From positions 3,472,001-3,536,000 of the forward strand of contig NZ_CP030051.1 in assembly GCF_004114975.1 (NCBI RefSeq): a DNA stretch of 64,000 bases, written 5' to 3'. Shown here in pieces: positions 26,393 to 35,721 of this stretch. Under the pieces are notes generated by a model. The model did not search any database, was not told where the DNA came from, and was given only the letters and a program-made list of their open reading frames with translations. A program made the translations under genes and the position numbers. Position 1 is the first letter of the stretch, and each line of letters opens with the position of its first letter. This DNA is from Bradyrhizobium guangdongense (GTDB lineage Bacteria > Pseudomonadota > Alphaproteobacteria > Rhizobiales > Xanthobacteraceae).

Positions 26393-27409
26393 ATGCGCAC
26401 GATCGTGATCGCACTGGCAACGGCCCTTGCAGCGGCGACGCCCGCCGCGGCCGACTATCTCGTCAAGGAGGTCGGCAGCTTCCACGTCGGCGGCCGCACC
26501 GAGACCCTCAACGGGCTTCCGTCCAAGGAGATCGTGTTTTCGCCCGGTGCGCCGCCGATCAAGGTCGATCCCAACGGCGAGTTCGCGGTCGAGCAAATGT
26601 ACGTCCAGTTCGTCAAGCTCGCGCAGCCAAAGTCGAAACTGCCGCTGCTGCTCTGGCACGGCGGCGGGCTGTCGGGTGTGACCTGGGAGACCAAGCCCGA
26701 CGGCAAGCCGGGCTGGCAGCAATTCTTCCTCAATGCCGGCTATGACGTCTACGTCTCGGATGCGGTCGAGCGCGGCCGCGCCTCCTGGGCGCGCTATCCC
26801 GAGATATTCAAGAGCGAGCCGTTCTTCCGGCCCAAGAAAGAAGCCTGGGAGCTGTTCCGGATCGGGCCTGCTTACGAGGTCGGCGGCAAGCGCGAGGCGT
26901 TCGAGGGGGAGCAATTCCCGATCGAGGCGTTCGACCAGTTCGCCAAGCAGAGCGTTCCACGCTGGGCAACAAACGATGCAGCCACGCAGAAGGCCTATGA
27001 TGCCCTGGTGCAGAAAGTGTGCCCCTGTATCGTGGTGGTGCACAGTCAGGGCGGCAATTTCGGCTTCACCGCTGCACTGAACGCGCCGGACAAGGTCAAG
27101 GCGCTGATCGCGCTCGAGCCGTCCGGTGCGCCGGATCCCGCCAAGGTCGATGCGGCCAGGCTGAAGGGCGTGCCGCATCTGATCGTGTGGGGCGATTTCC
27201 TCGACAAGGTCCCGGTGTGGTCCAAGCTCGTGGTCAATCCGACCAAATGGGCTCAGGCGATCGCGGCCGCCGGTGGCAAGGTCGACACGTTCGAACTGCC
27301 CAAGATGGGACTTAGGGGCAACACCCACATGATGATGATGGACCGCAATTCCGACGATGTGGCAAAGCTGGTCAACGACTGGATCGAAAAGCAGGGCCTG
27401 ACGAATTAG
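26393..27409 (+). CDS. Secreted alpha/beta-hydrolase (esterase)
   Basis: A 338-residue protein with a signal peptide (MRTIVIALATALAAATPAAA). The alpha/beta-hydrolase fold is indicated by LLLWHGGGLSGVTWE (oxyanion region), the nucleophile elbow VVHSQGGNFG and the catalytic His in GNTHMMMMDRNSD. It probably acts on esters in the periplasm. ATG 26393 is preceded by GGGAGGACCAACTTC. It may share a role with the downstream MFS carrier, though 310 bp separate them. Confidence 0.88.
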   Translation: MRTIVIALATALAAATPAAADYLVKEVGSFHVGGRTETLNGLPSKEIVFSPGAPPIKVDPNGEFAVEQMYVQFVKLAQPKSKLPLLLWHGGGLSGVTWETKPDGKPGWQQFFLNAGYDVYVSDAVERGRASWARYPEIFKSEPFFRPKKEAWELFRIGPAYEVGGKREAFEGEQFPIEAFDQFAKQSVPRWATNDAATQKAYDALVQKVCPCIVVVHSQGGNFGFTAALNAPDKVKALIALEPSGAPDPAKVDAARLKGVPHLIVWGDFLDKVPVWSKLVVNPTKWAQAIAAAGGKVDTFELPKMGLRGNTHMMMMDRNSDDVAKLVNDWIEKQGLTN

Positions 27410-27719
27410 CCTGCGGACTCGCCGGAGATCTACACCAGTTGCTCAATGCTCATCGTCGGATCACTCGGCGGGATGATGGCATTGTGCTGGTGTTTTTGCC
27501 CGGCCAGTCAAATTGCGGCGTGGAATCCAGGCTCACGGCATCGCGATTGATCCCCGATCGCAAACCGTTGATTCCGCTGTGGGCGGCTACTGTGCATGGG
27601 GTTGTTTTCGGCGTTTTGTTGGGGGCGCGAATGCTTGCCCCAAAAAAGGTTGGAAGACCTGTCTGCTTGCGCGGTTCCCATTCGTCTTGCAGGTGAGACA
27701 GACCTGACGGGAGACAAAA
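27410..27719 (+). other. 310-bp intergenic stretch with a dispersed repeat
   Basis: Apart from the repeat copy at 27469-27514, nothing was identified. A short frame at 27439-27696 has no family match or ribosome site. Confidence 0.5.
27469..27514 (+). repeat. Short rhizobial intergenic repeat, copy 2
   Basis: Diverged copy of 26165-26210, sharing CGGGATGA, GTGTTTTTGCCCGGCC-like and GTCAAAT blocks in the same order and spacing. Confidence 0.6.
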
Positions 27720-28946
27720 ATGCCTGCTTCCAGATATCGCTGGGTGATCGTCGCCGCCGGCGGCCTGCTCGGCTGCGTCGCCATCGGCGGCATGTTTTCG
27801 CTGCCGGTGTTCCTCCAGCCGATCGCCAAGGACACCGGCTGGTCGGTGACCGGCATCTCCAGCGCGATGACGATCGGCTTTCTTGCGATGGCCTTCACCA
27901 GCATGGCGTGGGGCACGCTAACGGACAAGTTTGGGCCGCTGCCGGTGGTGCTGACGGGATCGAGCGTGCTGGCGCTCAGCCTGTTCGCCGCGAGCCATGC
28001 GACCTCGCTGCTCGCGTTCCAGGTCGTGTTCGGCCTTCTGGTCGGCGCCTCCTGCGCTGCGATCTTCGCGCCGATGATGGCGACCGTCACCGGCTGGTTC
28101 GACACCCATCGCGGCCTTGCGGTCTCCCTGGTGTCGGCCGGCATGGGCGTGGCGCCGATGACGATGGCGCCGTTTGCGGCCTGGCTGGTCTCGCATCATG
28201 ACTGGCGCACCGCGATGCAGATCGTGGCGCTGGTCGTTGCGATCATCATGATCCCGGTCGCGCTGCTGGTCCGCCGTCCCCCGGGGCTTTCGCATCCGCC
28301 GGCCCCGACGATGGGCGGGGGCGGGGCGCCAGCCGAGATGTCGCGGAGCGAAGCGCTGCGCTCGCCGCAATTCCTGATCCTGCTCGCCACCAATTTCTTC
28401 TGCTGCGCCACCCATTCCGGCCCGATCATCCACACCGTCAGCTATGCCGTGAGCTGCGGCATCCCGCTGATCTCGGCGGTGACGATCTACAGCGTCGAGG
28501 GCCTCGCCGGTCTCGGTGGCCGCATCGCCTTCGGCCTGATGGGCGATCGTCTCGGCGCCAAGCGCGTGCTGGTCTCGGGCCTGCTCGCGCAAGCCTTCGG
28601 CGCGCTCGCTTATGCGTTCGCCCATCAGCTCACGACCTTCTATGCGGTCGCAGCCGTGTTCGGCTTCATCTATGCCGGCACCATGCCGCTCTATGCGGTG
28701 ATCATCCGCGAGAATTTTCCGCTGCGCATGATGGGCACCGTGATCGGCGGCACGGCGATGGCCGGCAGCCTCGGCATGGCGACCGGTCCGCTCGCCGGTG
28801 GCCTGATCTACGACGCGTTCTCCAGCTATGCCTGGCTCTATATCGGCTCCTGGGCGATGGGCCTCGGCGCCTTCCTGATGGCGATGACGTTCCGTCCGTT
28901 CCCGAAGCCGCAAGGCGAGGCGGCGCCGGCCCCGGTGGCGGCGTGA
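27720..28946 (+). CDS. MFS transporter, oxalate/formate-antiporter-like
   Basis: A 408-residue permease with 12 membrane segments. The MFS motif between TM2 and TM3 is seen as WGTLTDKFGPLPVVLTG, and its repeat in the second half as GRIAFGLMGDRLGAKRVLVS. The monocarboxylate/OFA-type character comes from the short loops, the N-terminal GCVAIGGMFSLPVFLQPIAK and PMMATVTGWFDTHRGLAVSL. The substrate cannot be told; organic acids are usual. ATG 27720 follows GGGAGACAAAA. Confidence 0.9.
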   Translation: MPASRYRWVIVAAGGLLGCVAIGGMFSLPVFLQPIAKDTGWSVTGISSAMTIGFLAMAFTSMAWGTLTDKFGPLPVVLTGSSVLALSLFAASHATSLLAFQVVFGLLVGASCAAIFAPMMATVTGWFDTHRGLAVSLVSAGMGVAPMTMAPFAAWLVSHHDWRTAMQIVALVVAIIMIPVALLVRRPPGLSHPPAPTMGGGGAPAEMSRSEALRSPQFLILLATNFFCCATHSGPIIHTVSYAVSCGIPLISAVTIYSVEGLAGLGGRIAFGLMGDRLGAKRVLVSGLLAQAFGALAYAFAHQLTTFYAVAAVFGFIYAGTMPLYAVIIRENFPLRMMGTVIGGTAMAGSLGMATGPLAGGLIYDAFSSYAWLYIGSWAMGLGAFLMAMTFRPFPKPQGEAAPAPVAA

Positions 28947-28965
28947 TCTTCGCGAGGCGCAGCAG

Positions 28966-29352
28966 CTAGAGCTGCGCCTCGATCGCGGCCTTGTCGATCA
29001 CCGACCACACCTGCCGGATCTTGGCGCCATCGAATTCATAGATCACGTTTTCGCAGAAGCTCACGCGCCGGCCGTTCACGGCAAGCCCTAGGAACGTGCC
29101 GGCCGGCGTGCAATCGAATTTCAGCCGTGCCGCAACACGCGGCGGCTCGGAAATCAGCAGTTCGATGTCGAAGCGCAGATCCGGAATCTCGCGAAAATCC
29201 CGCTCCAGCATCGCGCGATAGCCGGTCAGCCCGAACGACTGCGAATTGTGCACGACCTCGTCATGCACGAATTTCCCCAGCGCCGGCCAATCCTGCCGGT
29301 TGAGGCAGGCGATATAGTCACGATAGATGTCGGTGAGTTCGGCTGGCGTCAT
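28966..29352 (-). CDS. SnoaL-like (ester cyclase family) protein
   Basis: A 128-residue NTF2-fold protein (MTPAELTDIYRDYIACLNRQ, FVHDEVVHNS, FREIPDLRFDIELLISE, GRRVSFCENVIYEFDGAKIR). This SnoaL/ester cyclase family contains polyketide cyclases and many proteins of unknown role. It is separated by 56 bp from the upstream MarR-GNAT gene on the same strand and may be co-transcribed. Confidence 0.85.
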   Translation of the reverse strand: MTPAELTDIYRDYIACLNRQDWPALGKFVHDEVVHNSQSFGLTGYRAMLERDFREIPDLRFDIELLISEPPRVAARLKFDCTPAGTFLGLAVNGRRVSFCENVIYEFDGAKIRQVWSVIDKAAIEAQL

Positions 29353-29408
29353 GGCGATGCTCCTGCGGCTCCGGGCCTAACGCGGAAAGCAGGGAGTCGG
29401 CGCGCCGA

Positions 29409-30281
29409 TCACAGCCTTTTTTCGAAGAACAGATCCGGATAGGGATCGTCGTTGAAGCGCGGGATTTCGCGCCAGCCGGTGCTGCGGTAGAGCTGGCCTG
29501 CCTCGGGCAGGGCGCTGTTGGTATCCAGCCGCAGCAGCGCGATGCCGAGCGAACGCGCGGCATGTTCGGCCGCGTCCATCAGGCGCCGGCCGAGCCCCAA
29601 TCCGCGGGCGGACGGTGCGACCCAGAGGCGCTTGATCTCGGCGTAGCCGTGGTTCGTTCCCTTCAGGCCGACGCAGCCGACCGGCAGCGTGTCCGAGATC
29701 GCGACGATGAAGCTGCCTCGCGGCCGGCGCATGTCCTTGGCATCGGGGTCGCGCGACAGCGACACATCAAAGCCCTGTTTGAAGCGGCGGCCGAGCTCGG
29801 CATAGTACTCGCCGAGGCAATGGCGGGCCTCATCGCTTCGCGGTTCCATTTCGACGAGCGCGATCCGCCCGCGTGTCAGCGCCGAGGCGATCAGATCCAT
29901 TGCCGCCAGCAGCGCTTCGCGTTGCGCGTTGCGGGCGAGGAAACCTTCCGCCTGCGTGTTCGACAGCGCTTCATAGGCCGCGAACTCGCGCTTGCCGGCG
30001 CGTGTCAGGCTTGCCACCCGGCGCCGGGCATCGTCCTCATGCGCGCTCGTCTCGATCAGGCCTTCATCTTCAAGACTGCGCAACAGCCGGCTCATCAGCC
30101 CGGAATCGAGACCGAGATAATCGCGGATCTCGCCGACGTCGGAGCGGCCGTGTCCGATCGCATTGAGCACGCGCGCCGCGCCAAGCGGGCGGCCGCGCCC
30201 GAGGAAGGACGTATCGAGCGCACCGACGGCGGAGGTCACGGCACGGTTGAAGCGGCGGACGCGGGAGACCGGATCAAGCAT
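29409..30281 (-). CDS. MarR regulator fused to GNAT acetyltransferase
   Basis: A 290-residue fusion. The N-terminal half (residues about 10-140) is a MarR winged helix (ARVLNAIGHGRSDVGEIRDY, LGLDSGLMSRLLRSLEDEGL, ARRRVASLTRAGKREFAAYE). The C-terminal half (about 150-288) is a GNAT N-acetyltransferase (EIKRLWVAPSARGLGLGRRL, acetyl-CoA loop GLGLGRRL). Such bifunctional proteins are known in proteobacteria; the acetylated substrate may be the inducing compound. It lies divergent from a tautomerase-free stretch and upstream of the SnoaL gene. Confidence 0.92.
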   Translation of the reverse strand: MLDPVSRVRRFNRAVTSAVGALDTSFLGRGRPLGAARVLNAIGHGRSDVGEIRDYLGLDSGLMSRLLRSLEDEGLIETSAHEDDARRRVASLTRAGKREFAAYEALSNTQAEGFLARNAQREALLAAMDLIASALTRGRIALVEMEPRSDEARHCLGEYYAELGRRFKQGFDVSLSRDPDAKDMRRPRGSFIVAISDTLPVGCVGLKGTNHGYAEIKRLWVAPSARGLGLGRRLMDAAEHAARSLGIALLRLDTNSALPEAGQLYRSTGWREIPRFNDDPYPDLFFEKRL

Positions 30282-30318
30282 TACCTGACTTTAGTCAGAG
30301 ATGCTTTGGCCGTCAATC

Positions 30319-30531
30319 TCAGCCCTTCGCCCGGTATGCCGGAGGGATCACGAACACTTCATCGGCGCGGCCATAGCCGCCATCAGGAACTTCCTCGATC
30401 AGCACCATGGTATGCGGACGCGCCGCTTCGCTGAAATAGTCGACGAACATCGCGGTCACGCGATGCACGATCTCCTCCTTTTGCGCGGTCGACAGCGCCG
30501 CTTGCGGCACCTTGATGTTGGCAAAGGGCAT
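30319..30531 (-). CDS. 4-oxalocrotonate tautomerase family protein
   Basis: A 70-residue tautomerase with MPFANIKVP start, so that Pro becomes the catalytic N-terminus after Met removal. The start at ATG 30531 is chosen for that reason; longer frames lack it. The rest (AALSTAQKEEIVHRVTAMFV, HTMVLIEEVPDGGYGRADEV) fits the 4-OT family. It is divergent from a LysR gene. Confidence 0.88.
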   Translation of the reverse strand: MPFANIKVPQAALSTAQKEEIVHRVTAMFVDYFSEAARPHTMVLIEEVPDGGYGRADEVFVIPPAYRAKG

Positions 30532-30657
30532 GGTCGGTCTCCATATTTGCGACGCCGGATCATCCGCCATCATGTGCGCGAGAACTAGCCGATCGCATGC
30601 GTGGGATCATCCGGCTGCTCTTGCCATCACTTGTCGGCTATGTTGAACAATCGGACC

Positions 30658-31551
30658 ATGGACCGCTTCGAGACCATGCGCCTGTTCGTTCGCCTCGTGG
30701 AAAGGCGCAGCTTCACTGCGGCTGCGGCCGATCTCGGCTTGCCGCGCTCGACGGCGAGCGAAGTCCTGCGCGGCCTCGAAGCCCATCTCGGCGTGCGCCT
30801 GCTCGAACGCACCACGCGGCATGTCACGCCGACGCTCGATGGCGAAGAGTATTACCGCCGCTGCATAGCGATCCTGGCCGAGGTCGAGGAGGCGGAGAGC
30901 GCGATGCGCGACGCCCAGCCGCGTGGGCTGTTGCGCTTCGATGCGCATCCACTGCTGACGCGCACGTTCATTCTGCCGAAGCTGCCCGAGTTCCTGGCGC
31001 GCCATCCGCTGATCGAGCTGCAGATCGGGCAGGGCGACCGCCTCGTCGATCTCGTGCGCGAGGGCGTCGATTGCGTCATCCGCGCCGGCGAGCCCGAGGA
31101 TAGCGGCATGATCCAGCGTCGTCTCGGCTCGATAGAGGAGATCACGGTGGCAAGTCCGGCCTATCTCGCCGCGCACGGCACGCCCGTGTCGCCCGATGAA
31201 CTCGACGGCCACCAGATGGTCGGCTTCATCTCGTCACGAACCGGCGACGTGTTGCCGCTGGAGTTTTCGGTCGGAGGGCGATTGCGGGAGGTCGTGCTGC
31301 CGAGCCGGATCAGGGTGAACAATTCCGACACGATGGCTGATCTGGCGCGGCTCGGCTTCGGCCTGGTGCAGGCGCCGCGCTATCGTTTTGCGAACGACCT
31401 CGCCAGCGGTGCGCTGGTCGAAATCCTGCGCGACCATCCGCCGTCGCCGACGCCCCTGTCGGCGCTCTATCCGCAAAATCGCCAGCTCACGTTGCGGTTG
31501 CGCGTCTTCCTCGACTGGATCGGTCGCATCTTCGGTGAGGCGAAGCTCTAG
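30658..31551 (+). CDS. LysR-type transcriptional regulator
   Basis: A 297-residue LysR protein (MDRFETMRLFVRLVERRSFT; DLGLPRSTASEVLRGLEAHL) of the group with a CrgA-like effector domain. The start ATG 30658 is chosen over the GTG 30601 because MDRFETM is the usual opening. It is divergent from the tautomerase gene, its likely target. Its stop TAG shares the palindrome CTAG with the stop of the convergent YjbR gene (4-bp overlap). Confidence 0.92.
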   Translation: MDRFETMRLFVRLVERRSFTAAAADLGLPRSTASEVLRGLEAHLGVRLLERTTRHVTPTLDGEEYYRRCIAILAEVEEAESAMRDAQPRGLLRFDAHPLLTRTFILPKLPEFLARHPLIELQIGQGDRLVDLVREGVDCVIRAGEPEDSGMIQRRLGSIEEITVASPAYLAAHGTPVSPDELDGHQMVGFISSRTGDVLPLEFSVGGRLREVVLPSRIRVNNSDTMADLARLGFGLVQAPRYRFANDLASGALVEILRDHPPSPTPLSALYPQNRQLTLRLRVFLDWIGRIFGEAKL

Positions 31552-31901
31552 CCGAGCCCAAGGGTTTTCCGTGATTTGCGCGTGAGCTTTGCCACGATCA
31601 GTGCGTGCGCCTGAACGAGATAGGCCGTCAGCTCCGCATCCGGCAGCGCGTTGTTGCTGACAAGCTGCACCCACTTGGCCCGCGCGAGATAGGGGGCAGG
31701 CCGGGCGAGGCCGTGCTCGATGAGCATGGAATACGCCATGTTGGAGACCTTGAACATGTAGCCGCCCGAGCTCGCCGTATAGCCGCCGCTGATGGCGAAC
31801 ATCTTGCCGCCGACCTTGAACACCGAGGTGCCTTCCCATTGCACCACCTTGGTGGCGGCGGGCAGGCGCAGGCAGCGTGTCTCGAATGTCTTAGGGGTCA
31901 T
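31548..31901 (-). CDS. MmcQ/YjbR family DNA-binding-like protein
   Basis: A 117-residue YjbR/MmcQ protein (MTPKTFETRCLRLPAATKVV; FKVGGKMFAISGG; LARAKWVQLVSNNALPDAEL). ATG 31901 begins at the conserved MTPKTFE. YjbR has a CyaY-like fold with DNA-binding predicted but unproven. It is convergent with LysR. Confidence 0.85.
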   Translation of the reverse strand: MTPKTFETRCLRLPAATKVVQWEGTSVFKVGGKMFAISGGYTASSGGYMFKVSNMAYSMLIEHGLARPAPYLARAKWVQLVSNNALPDAELTAYLVQAHALIVAKLTRKSRKTLGLG

Positions 31902-32108
31902 GCGCTTGCGAGCACCAGGCAGGAGAAGCCAGTCACTAGGGCAGCGCGCGTCAACTAACAAGGGATGAGCCGCGCGCGGGTTCTGAGGTGTTTCGCTGCG
32001 TTCGCAATGGCGAAGGGGAGCAGATGCGCCGCTTTGTGAGTTGTGCAGGCCGCCAAGTCAGCTACCATGCATCGCCTGCTTCATACCCGGGCGGCAAGTG
32101 GAGGCGAC

Positions 32109-33764
32109 ATGAGCGCGCAGGAACGGAAAGTCAAGGGATCGGACCTGTTCGTCGCGGCGCTCGAGAACGAAGGCGTCGATCGCATCTTCGGCGTGCCCGG
32201 CGAGGAAAATCTCGACCTCGTCGAATCGCTGCGCACGTCGAAAATCGAGCTGGTCCTGACCCGCCACGAGCAGGCCGCGGCCTTCATGGCGGCGACCCAT
32301 GGCAGGCTGACCGGCAAGCCCGGCGTGTGCCTCTCCACGCTCGGGCCCGGCGCGCTCAATCTGTCGACCGGTGCCGCCTATGCGCATCTCGGCGCGATGC
32401 CGATGATCCTGATCACCGGCCAGAAGCCGATCATGAGCAGCCGGCAGGCGCGATTCCAGATCGTGGACGTGGTCGCGACCATGAAGCCGCTGACGAAATT
32501 GTCGCGGCAGATCGTCAGCGCCTCCTCGATCCCGACCGTGGTGCGCGATGCCTTCCGCGTCGCGATGGAGGAGCGGCCGGGACCGGTGCATCTCGAACTG
32601 CCCGAGGACATCGCCGGCGACGAAGTCGAGGCCGTTCCCGTGATCCCGATCCATCCCATCGAGATCCCCGTCGCGCATCGCGCCGCGCTCGACCGTGCTG
32701 CCGAGATGATCCTGGCCGCGAAGCGTCCGTTGGTGATGATGGGGGCGGCGACCAGCCGGCCGCGCTCCACCCACGGCATCGCGAGCTTCGTGCGGCGGAC
32801 CGGCATTCCGTTCTTCACCACGCAGATGGGCAAGGGCACCGTGCCCGGCGGCACCAATCTCTATATGGGCACCGCGGCCTTGTCCGAACGCGACTATGTC
32901 CACGATGCCATCGACGCTGCCGACCTGATCGTCGCGATCGGCCATGACCCGATCGAGAAGCCGCCCTTCATCATGGGGCCATCGGGGCCGAAGGTCATTC
33001 ACGTCAGCTACACTTCGGCCAGCGTCGAGTTGGTCTATTTCCCTGACGCCGAGGTCGTCGGAGACGTCGGCCCCAGCCTGGAGCTTCTGGCCGACCGGCT
33101 CGAAGGCAAGCTGCCGCAGGCGGCGGCGTTGCTGCCCTTGCGCGAAGACATCCTCAGCCACATTGCCGACCGCGCAACCGAGACGCGCTGGCCGCCGACC
33201 CCGCAGCGCATCGTGCACGATATCCGTCAGGTCATCCCGGAGAACGGCATCGTCGCGCTCGACAACGGCATGTACAAGATCTGGTTTGCGCGCAACTACC
33301 GCACCCGTGTCGCCAATACGCTGCTGCTCGACAATGCGCTGGCGACGATGGGCGCGGGCCTGCCGTCGGCGATGATGGCCGCGATGCTCTATCCTGATCG
33401 CCGCGTGCTCGCGGTGGCCGGCGACGGCGGCTTCATGATGAACAGCCAGGAGATGGAGACCGCGGTTCGCCTCAAGCTCAATCTCGTCGTGCTGGTGCTG
33501 GAGGACAATGCCTACGGCATGATCCGCTGGAAGCAGGCCGTCGACCATTTTGCCGACTACGGCATGACCTTCGGCAATCCCGACTTTGCGCTCTATGCCA
33601 AAGCCTATGGCGCCAAGGGCCACCGCATCGAAAGCATCGACAGTTTCGGTCCGACGCTGGAGACGGCCTTTAGGGAGGGCGGCGTGCACCTGGTCTCGAT
33701 TCCGATCGACTATTCGGAAAACGTCCGGGTGCTCGTGGACGAGCTGCGGGCGCGGCAAAAGTAG
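32109..33764 (+). CDS. Acetolactate synthase, large subunit-type
   Basis: A 551-residue thiamine-diphosphate enzyme; ATG 32109 follows GGAGGCGAC. It condenses two pyruvates to acetolactate. Catalytic Glu54 is in VLTRHEQAAAFMAATHG; the ThDP motif is GDGGFMMNSQEMETAVRLKL with EDNAYGMI. The AlsS/BudB-like segment (GSDLFVAALENEGVDRIFGV PGEENLDLVES) suggests the catabolic type. No small regulatory subunit (ilvH) or decarboxylase (alsD) is adjacent, so it acts alone here or its partners are elsewhere. Confidence 0.92.
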   Translation: MSAQERKVKGSDLFVAALENEGVDRIFGVPGEENLDLVESLRTSKIELVLTRHEQAAAFMAATHGRLTGKPGVCLSTLGPGALNLSTGAAYAHLGAMPMILITGQKPIMSSRQARFQIVDVVATMKPLTKLSRQIVSASSIPTVVRDAFRVAMEERPGPVHLELPEDIAGDEVEAVPVIPIHPIEIPVAHRAALDRAAEMILAAKRPLVMMGAATSRPRSTHGIASFVRRTGIPFFTTQMGKGTVPGGTNLYMGTAALSERDYVHDAIDAADLIVAIGHDPIEKPPFIMGPSGPKVIHVSYTSASVELVYFPDAEVVGDVGPSLELLADRLEGKLPQAAALLPLREDILSHIADRATETRWPPTPQRIVHDIRQVIPENGIVALDNGMYKIWFARNYRTRVANTLLLDNALATMGAGLPSAMMAAMLYPDRRVLAVAGDGGFMMNSQEMETAVRLKLNLVVLVLEDNAYGMIRWKQAVDHFADYGMTFGNPDFALYAKAYGAKGHRIESIDSFGPTLETAFREGGVHLVSIPIDYSENVRVLVDELRARQK

Positions 33765-33814
33765 CGCCCGGTTTACCATCTTGCTGCGAGGATCATAGCT
33801 GCCATTCCTTGATA

Positions 33815-33833
33815 TATATCGCATTGCGATATA
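33815..33833. promoter_or_regulatory. Perfect palindrome before the ClC gene
   Basis: TATATCGCA-T-TGCGATATA is a perfect 9-bp inverted repeat about 40 bp before the ClC start. It looks like a repressor operator overlapping the promoter; the cognate regulator is not next to it. Confidence 0.5.
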
Positions 33834-33870
33834 ATGCGGGCGCGAAGAATCCTCCCGACAAGAGACGTCC

Positions 33871-35697
33871 ATGCGCCAGACCCCCGACATCACCGGCGGC
33901 CTCCCGCGTCCTCGCGGCAAACCCGGAGATTTTACCGCCGACCGCCGCGTGCTGGTCCTGATCGGGATGGCGCTGCTGGTCGGCAGCATCAGTGCCGGGG
34001 CGGCCTGGGTGCTGCTGAAGCTGATCGCGCTGGTGACCAATCTGGTGTGGTTCGGTCATTTCAGCACTGAGAACGTCTCGCTTGCGAATGCCCATCCCGG
34101 AATCTGGATGGTGCTGGCGCCGGCGCTCGGGGGGCTCGTGATCGGGCTGATGGCGCGGTTCGGATCGGAGAAGATTCGCGGCCACGGCATTCCCGAAGCG
34201 ATCGAGGCGATCCTGATCGGTGGCAGCCGGATGCAGCCGAAGGTCGCGATCCTGAAGCCGCTGTCCTCGGCGGTGTCGATCGGAAGCGGCGGCCCGTTCG
34301 GCGCGGAAGGACCGATCATCATGACGGGCGGCGCGATCGGATCGATCTTCGCCCAGTGCTTCCATCTGACCGCGGCCGAGCGCAAGACGCTGCTTGTCGC
34401 GGGCGCGGCTGCGGGCATGACAGCGATCTTCGGTACGCCGATTGCCGCGGTGCTGCTCGCGGTCGAGCTGCTACTGTTCGAATGGAAGCCGCGCAGCTTC
34501 CTGCCCGTGGTGACGGGAGCGGTGATCTCGGCGGCCTGGCGCCCGCTGCTGTTCGGGACCGGGCCGTTGTTTCCGTTCACGGAACGGCCGGACCTGCCCT
34601 GGTGGGGCCTAGCGGCTGCGATCGGCGTCGGCATTGCCGCCGGCCTGCAATCCGGGCTGATGACGCGGCTGCTCTACGCGATCGAAGACCTGTTCGAACA
34701 TCTGCCGGTGCACTGGATGTGGTGGCCGATGCTCGGCGGCCTCGTTGTCGGTCTCGGCGGCCTGATTGATCCCCGCGCGCTCGGTGTCGGTTACGACGTC
34801 ATTGCGGATCTGTTGTCTGGCCACATGGCGCGTGACGAGGCGATCCGCATGCTGCTGGTGAAGTCTGCAATCTGGGTGGTCGCGCTGAGTTCGGGCACAT
34901 CGGGCGGCGTGCTGGCGCCATTGCTGATTCTCGGCGGCACGGCCGGCTGGATGGAAGGACTGATCTTGCCTGGCGGCACATCATTCTGGGCGCTGGTCGG
35001 CATGGCCGCGATGATGGGCGGCACGATGCGCTCGCCGCTGACAGGCGTGATGTTCGCGATCGAGCTCACCGGCAACATCGACATGCTGCTGCCGCTGCTG
35101 GCGGCGACCGGCGCGGCGCATGCCGTCACCGTACTGTTGCTCAAGCGCTCGATCCTGACCGAGAAGATCGCACGGCGCGGCCAGCACATCACGCGCGAAT
35201 ACGCGGTCGATCCGTTCGAACTGCTACGAGCGGCCGACGTCATGGTGACTGATGTCGACACTCTGCCGGTCGACATGTCCATTGACGCGGCGGTCGCGTT
35301 CTTCACCTCGGAGCAGCGCCGTCACAAATCCTATCCCGTCGTAGCAAGCGATGGGCGGCTGACCGGCATGGTGACCCGCGCCGACGTGCTGCGCTGGCGC
35401 ACCGAGGGCGATCATCAGGCGGCGACGCTCGATGATGTCGTGTCGGACACGTCCAGCATCGTCGCGTATCAGGATGACGTGCTGGGGCGGGTCGCCGATC
35501 TCATGGTCGCCTCCGATCTCGGACGGCTGCCGGTGGTCGATCGTGGCAGCCATCGCGTGGTCGGCCTCGTCGCTCGCAAGGATTTGCTGCGAATTCGCGC
35601 AGTCGTGAACGCGCAGGAGGAGGACCGCGACGCATATTTCCTGCGCGAAAAGGCGCTTGTGCCGGAGCCGCGGATCGCGGAAGGTCAGCCGCTCTGA
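33871..35697 (+). CDS. ClC-type chloride channel/antiporter with CBS pair
   Basis: A 608-residue ClC protein. Selectivity motifs are present: RGHGIPEAIEA, GSGGPFGAEGPI (gating Glu146) and GTSGGVLAPLLILGG (GGVLAP instead of the usual GGIFAP). About ten membrane segments precede a C-terminal tandem CBS domain (about residues 455-590: VMVTDVDTLPVDMSIDAAVA, VVGLVARKDLLRIRAV), which senses nucleotides or ionic strength in related proteins. It could move chloride or fluoride/H+. Start at ATG after GACAAGAGACGTCC. Confidence 0.92.
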   Translation: MRQTPDITGGLPRPRGKPGDFTADRRVLVLIGMALLVGSISAGAAWVLLKLIALVTNLVWFGHFSTENVSLANAHPGIWMVLAPALGGLVIGLMARFGSEKIRGHGIPEAIEAILIGGSRMQPKVAILKPLSSAVSIGSGGPFGAEGPIIMTGGAIGSIFAQCFHLTAAERKTLLVAGAAAGMTAIFGTPIAAVLLAVELLLFEWKPRSFLPVVTGAVISAAWRPLLFGTGPLFPFTERPDLPWWGLAAAIGVGIAAGLQSGLMTRLLYAIEDLFEHLPVHWMWWPMLGGLVVGLGGLIDPRALGVGYDVIADLLSGHMARDEAIRMLLVKSAIWVVALSSGTSGGVLAPLLILGGTAGWMEGLILPGGTSFWALVGMAAMMGGTMRSPLTGVMFAIELTGNIDMLLPLLAATGAAHAVTVLLLKRSILTEKIARRGQHITREYAVDPFELLRAADVMVTDVDTLPVDMSIDAAVAFFTSEQRRHKSYPVVASDGRLTGMVTRADVLRWRTEGDHQAATLDDVVSDTSSIVAYQDDVLGRVADLMVASDLGRLPVVDRGSHRVVGLVARKDLLRIRAVVNAQEEDRDAYFLREKALVPEPRIAEGQPL

Positions 35698-35721
35698 ATT
35701 CCAGCACTGACAGGAATGAAC

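Noticed and set aside
32058..34040. 660-codon minus-strand frame
   Set aside because: Antisense shadow of the acetolactate synthase gene and the start of the ClC gene.
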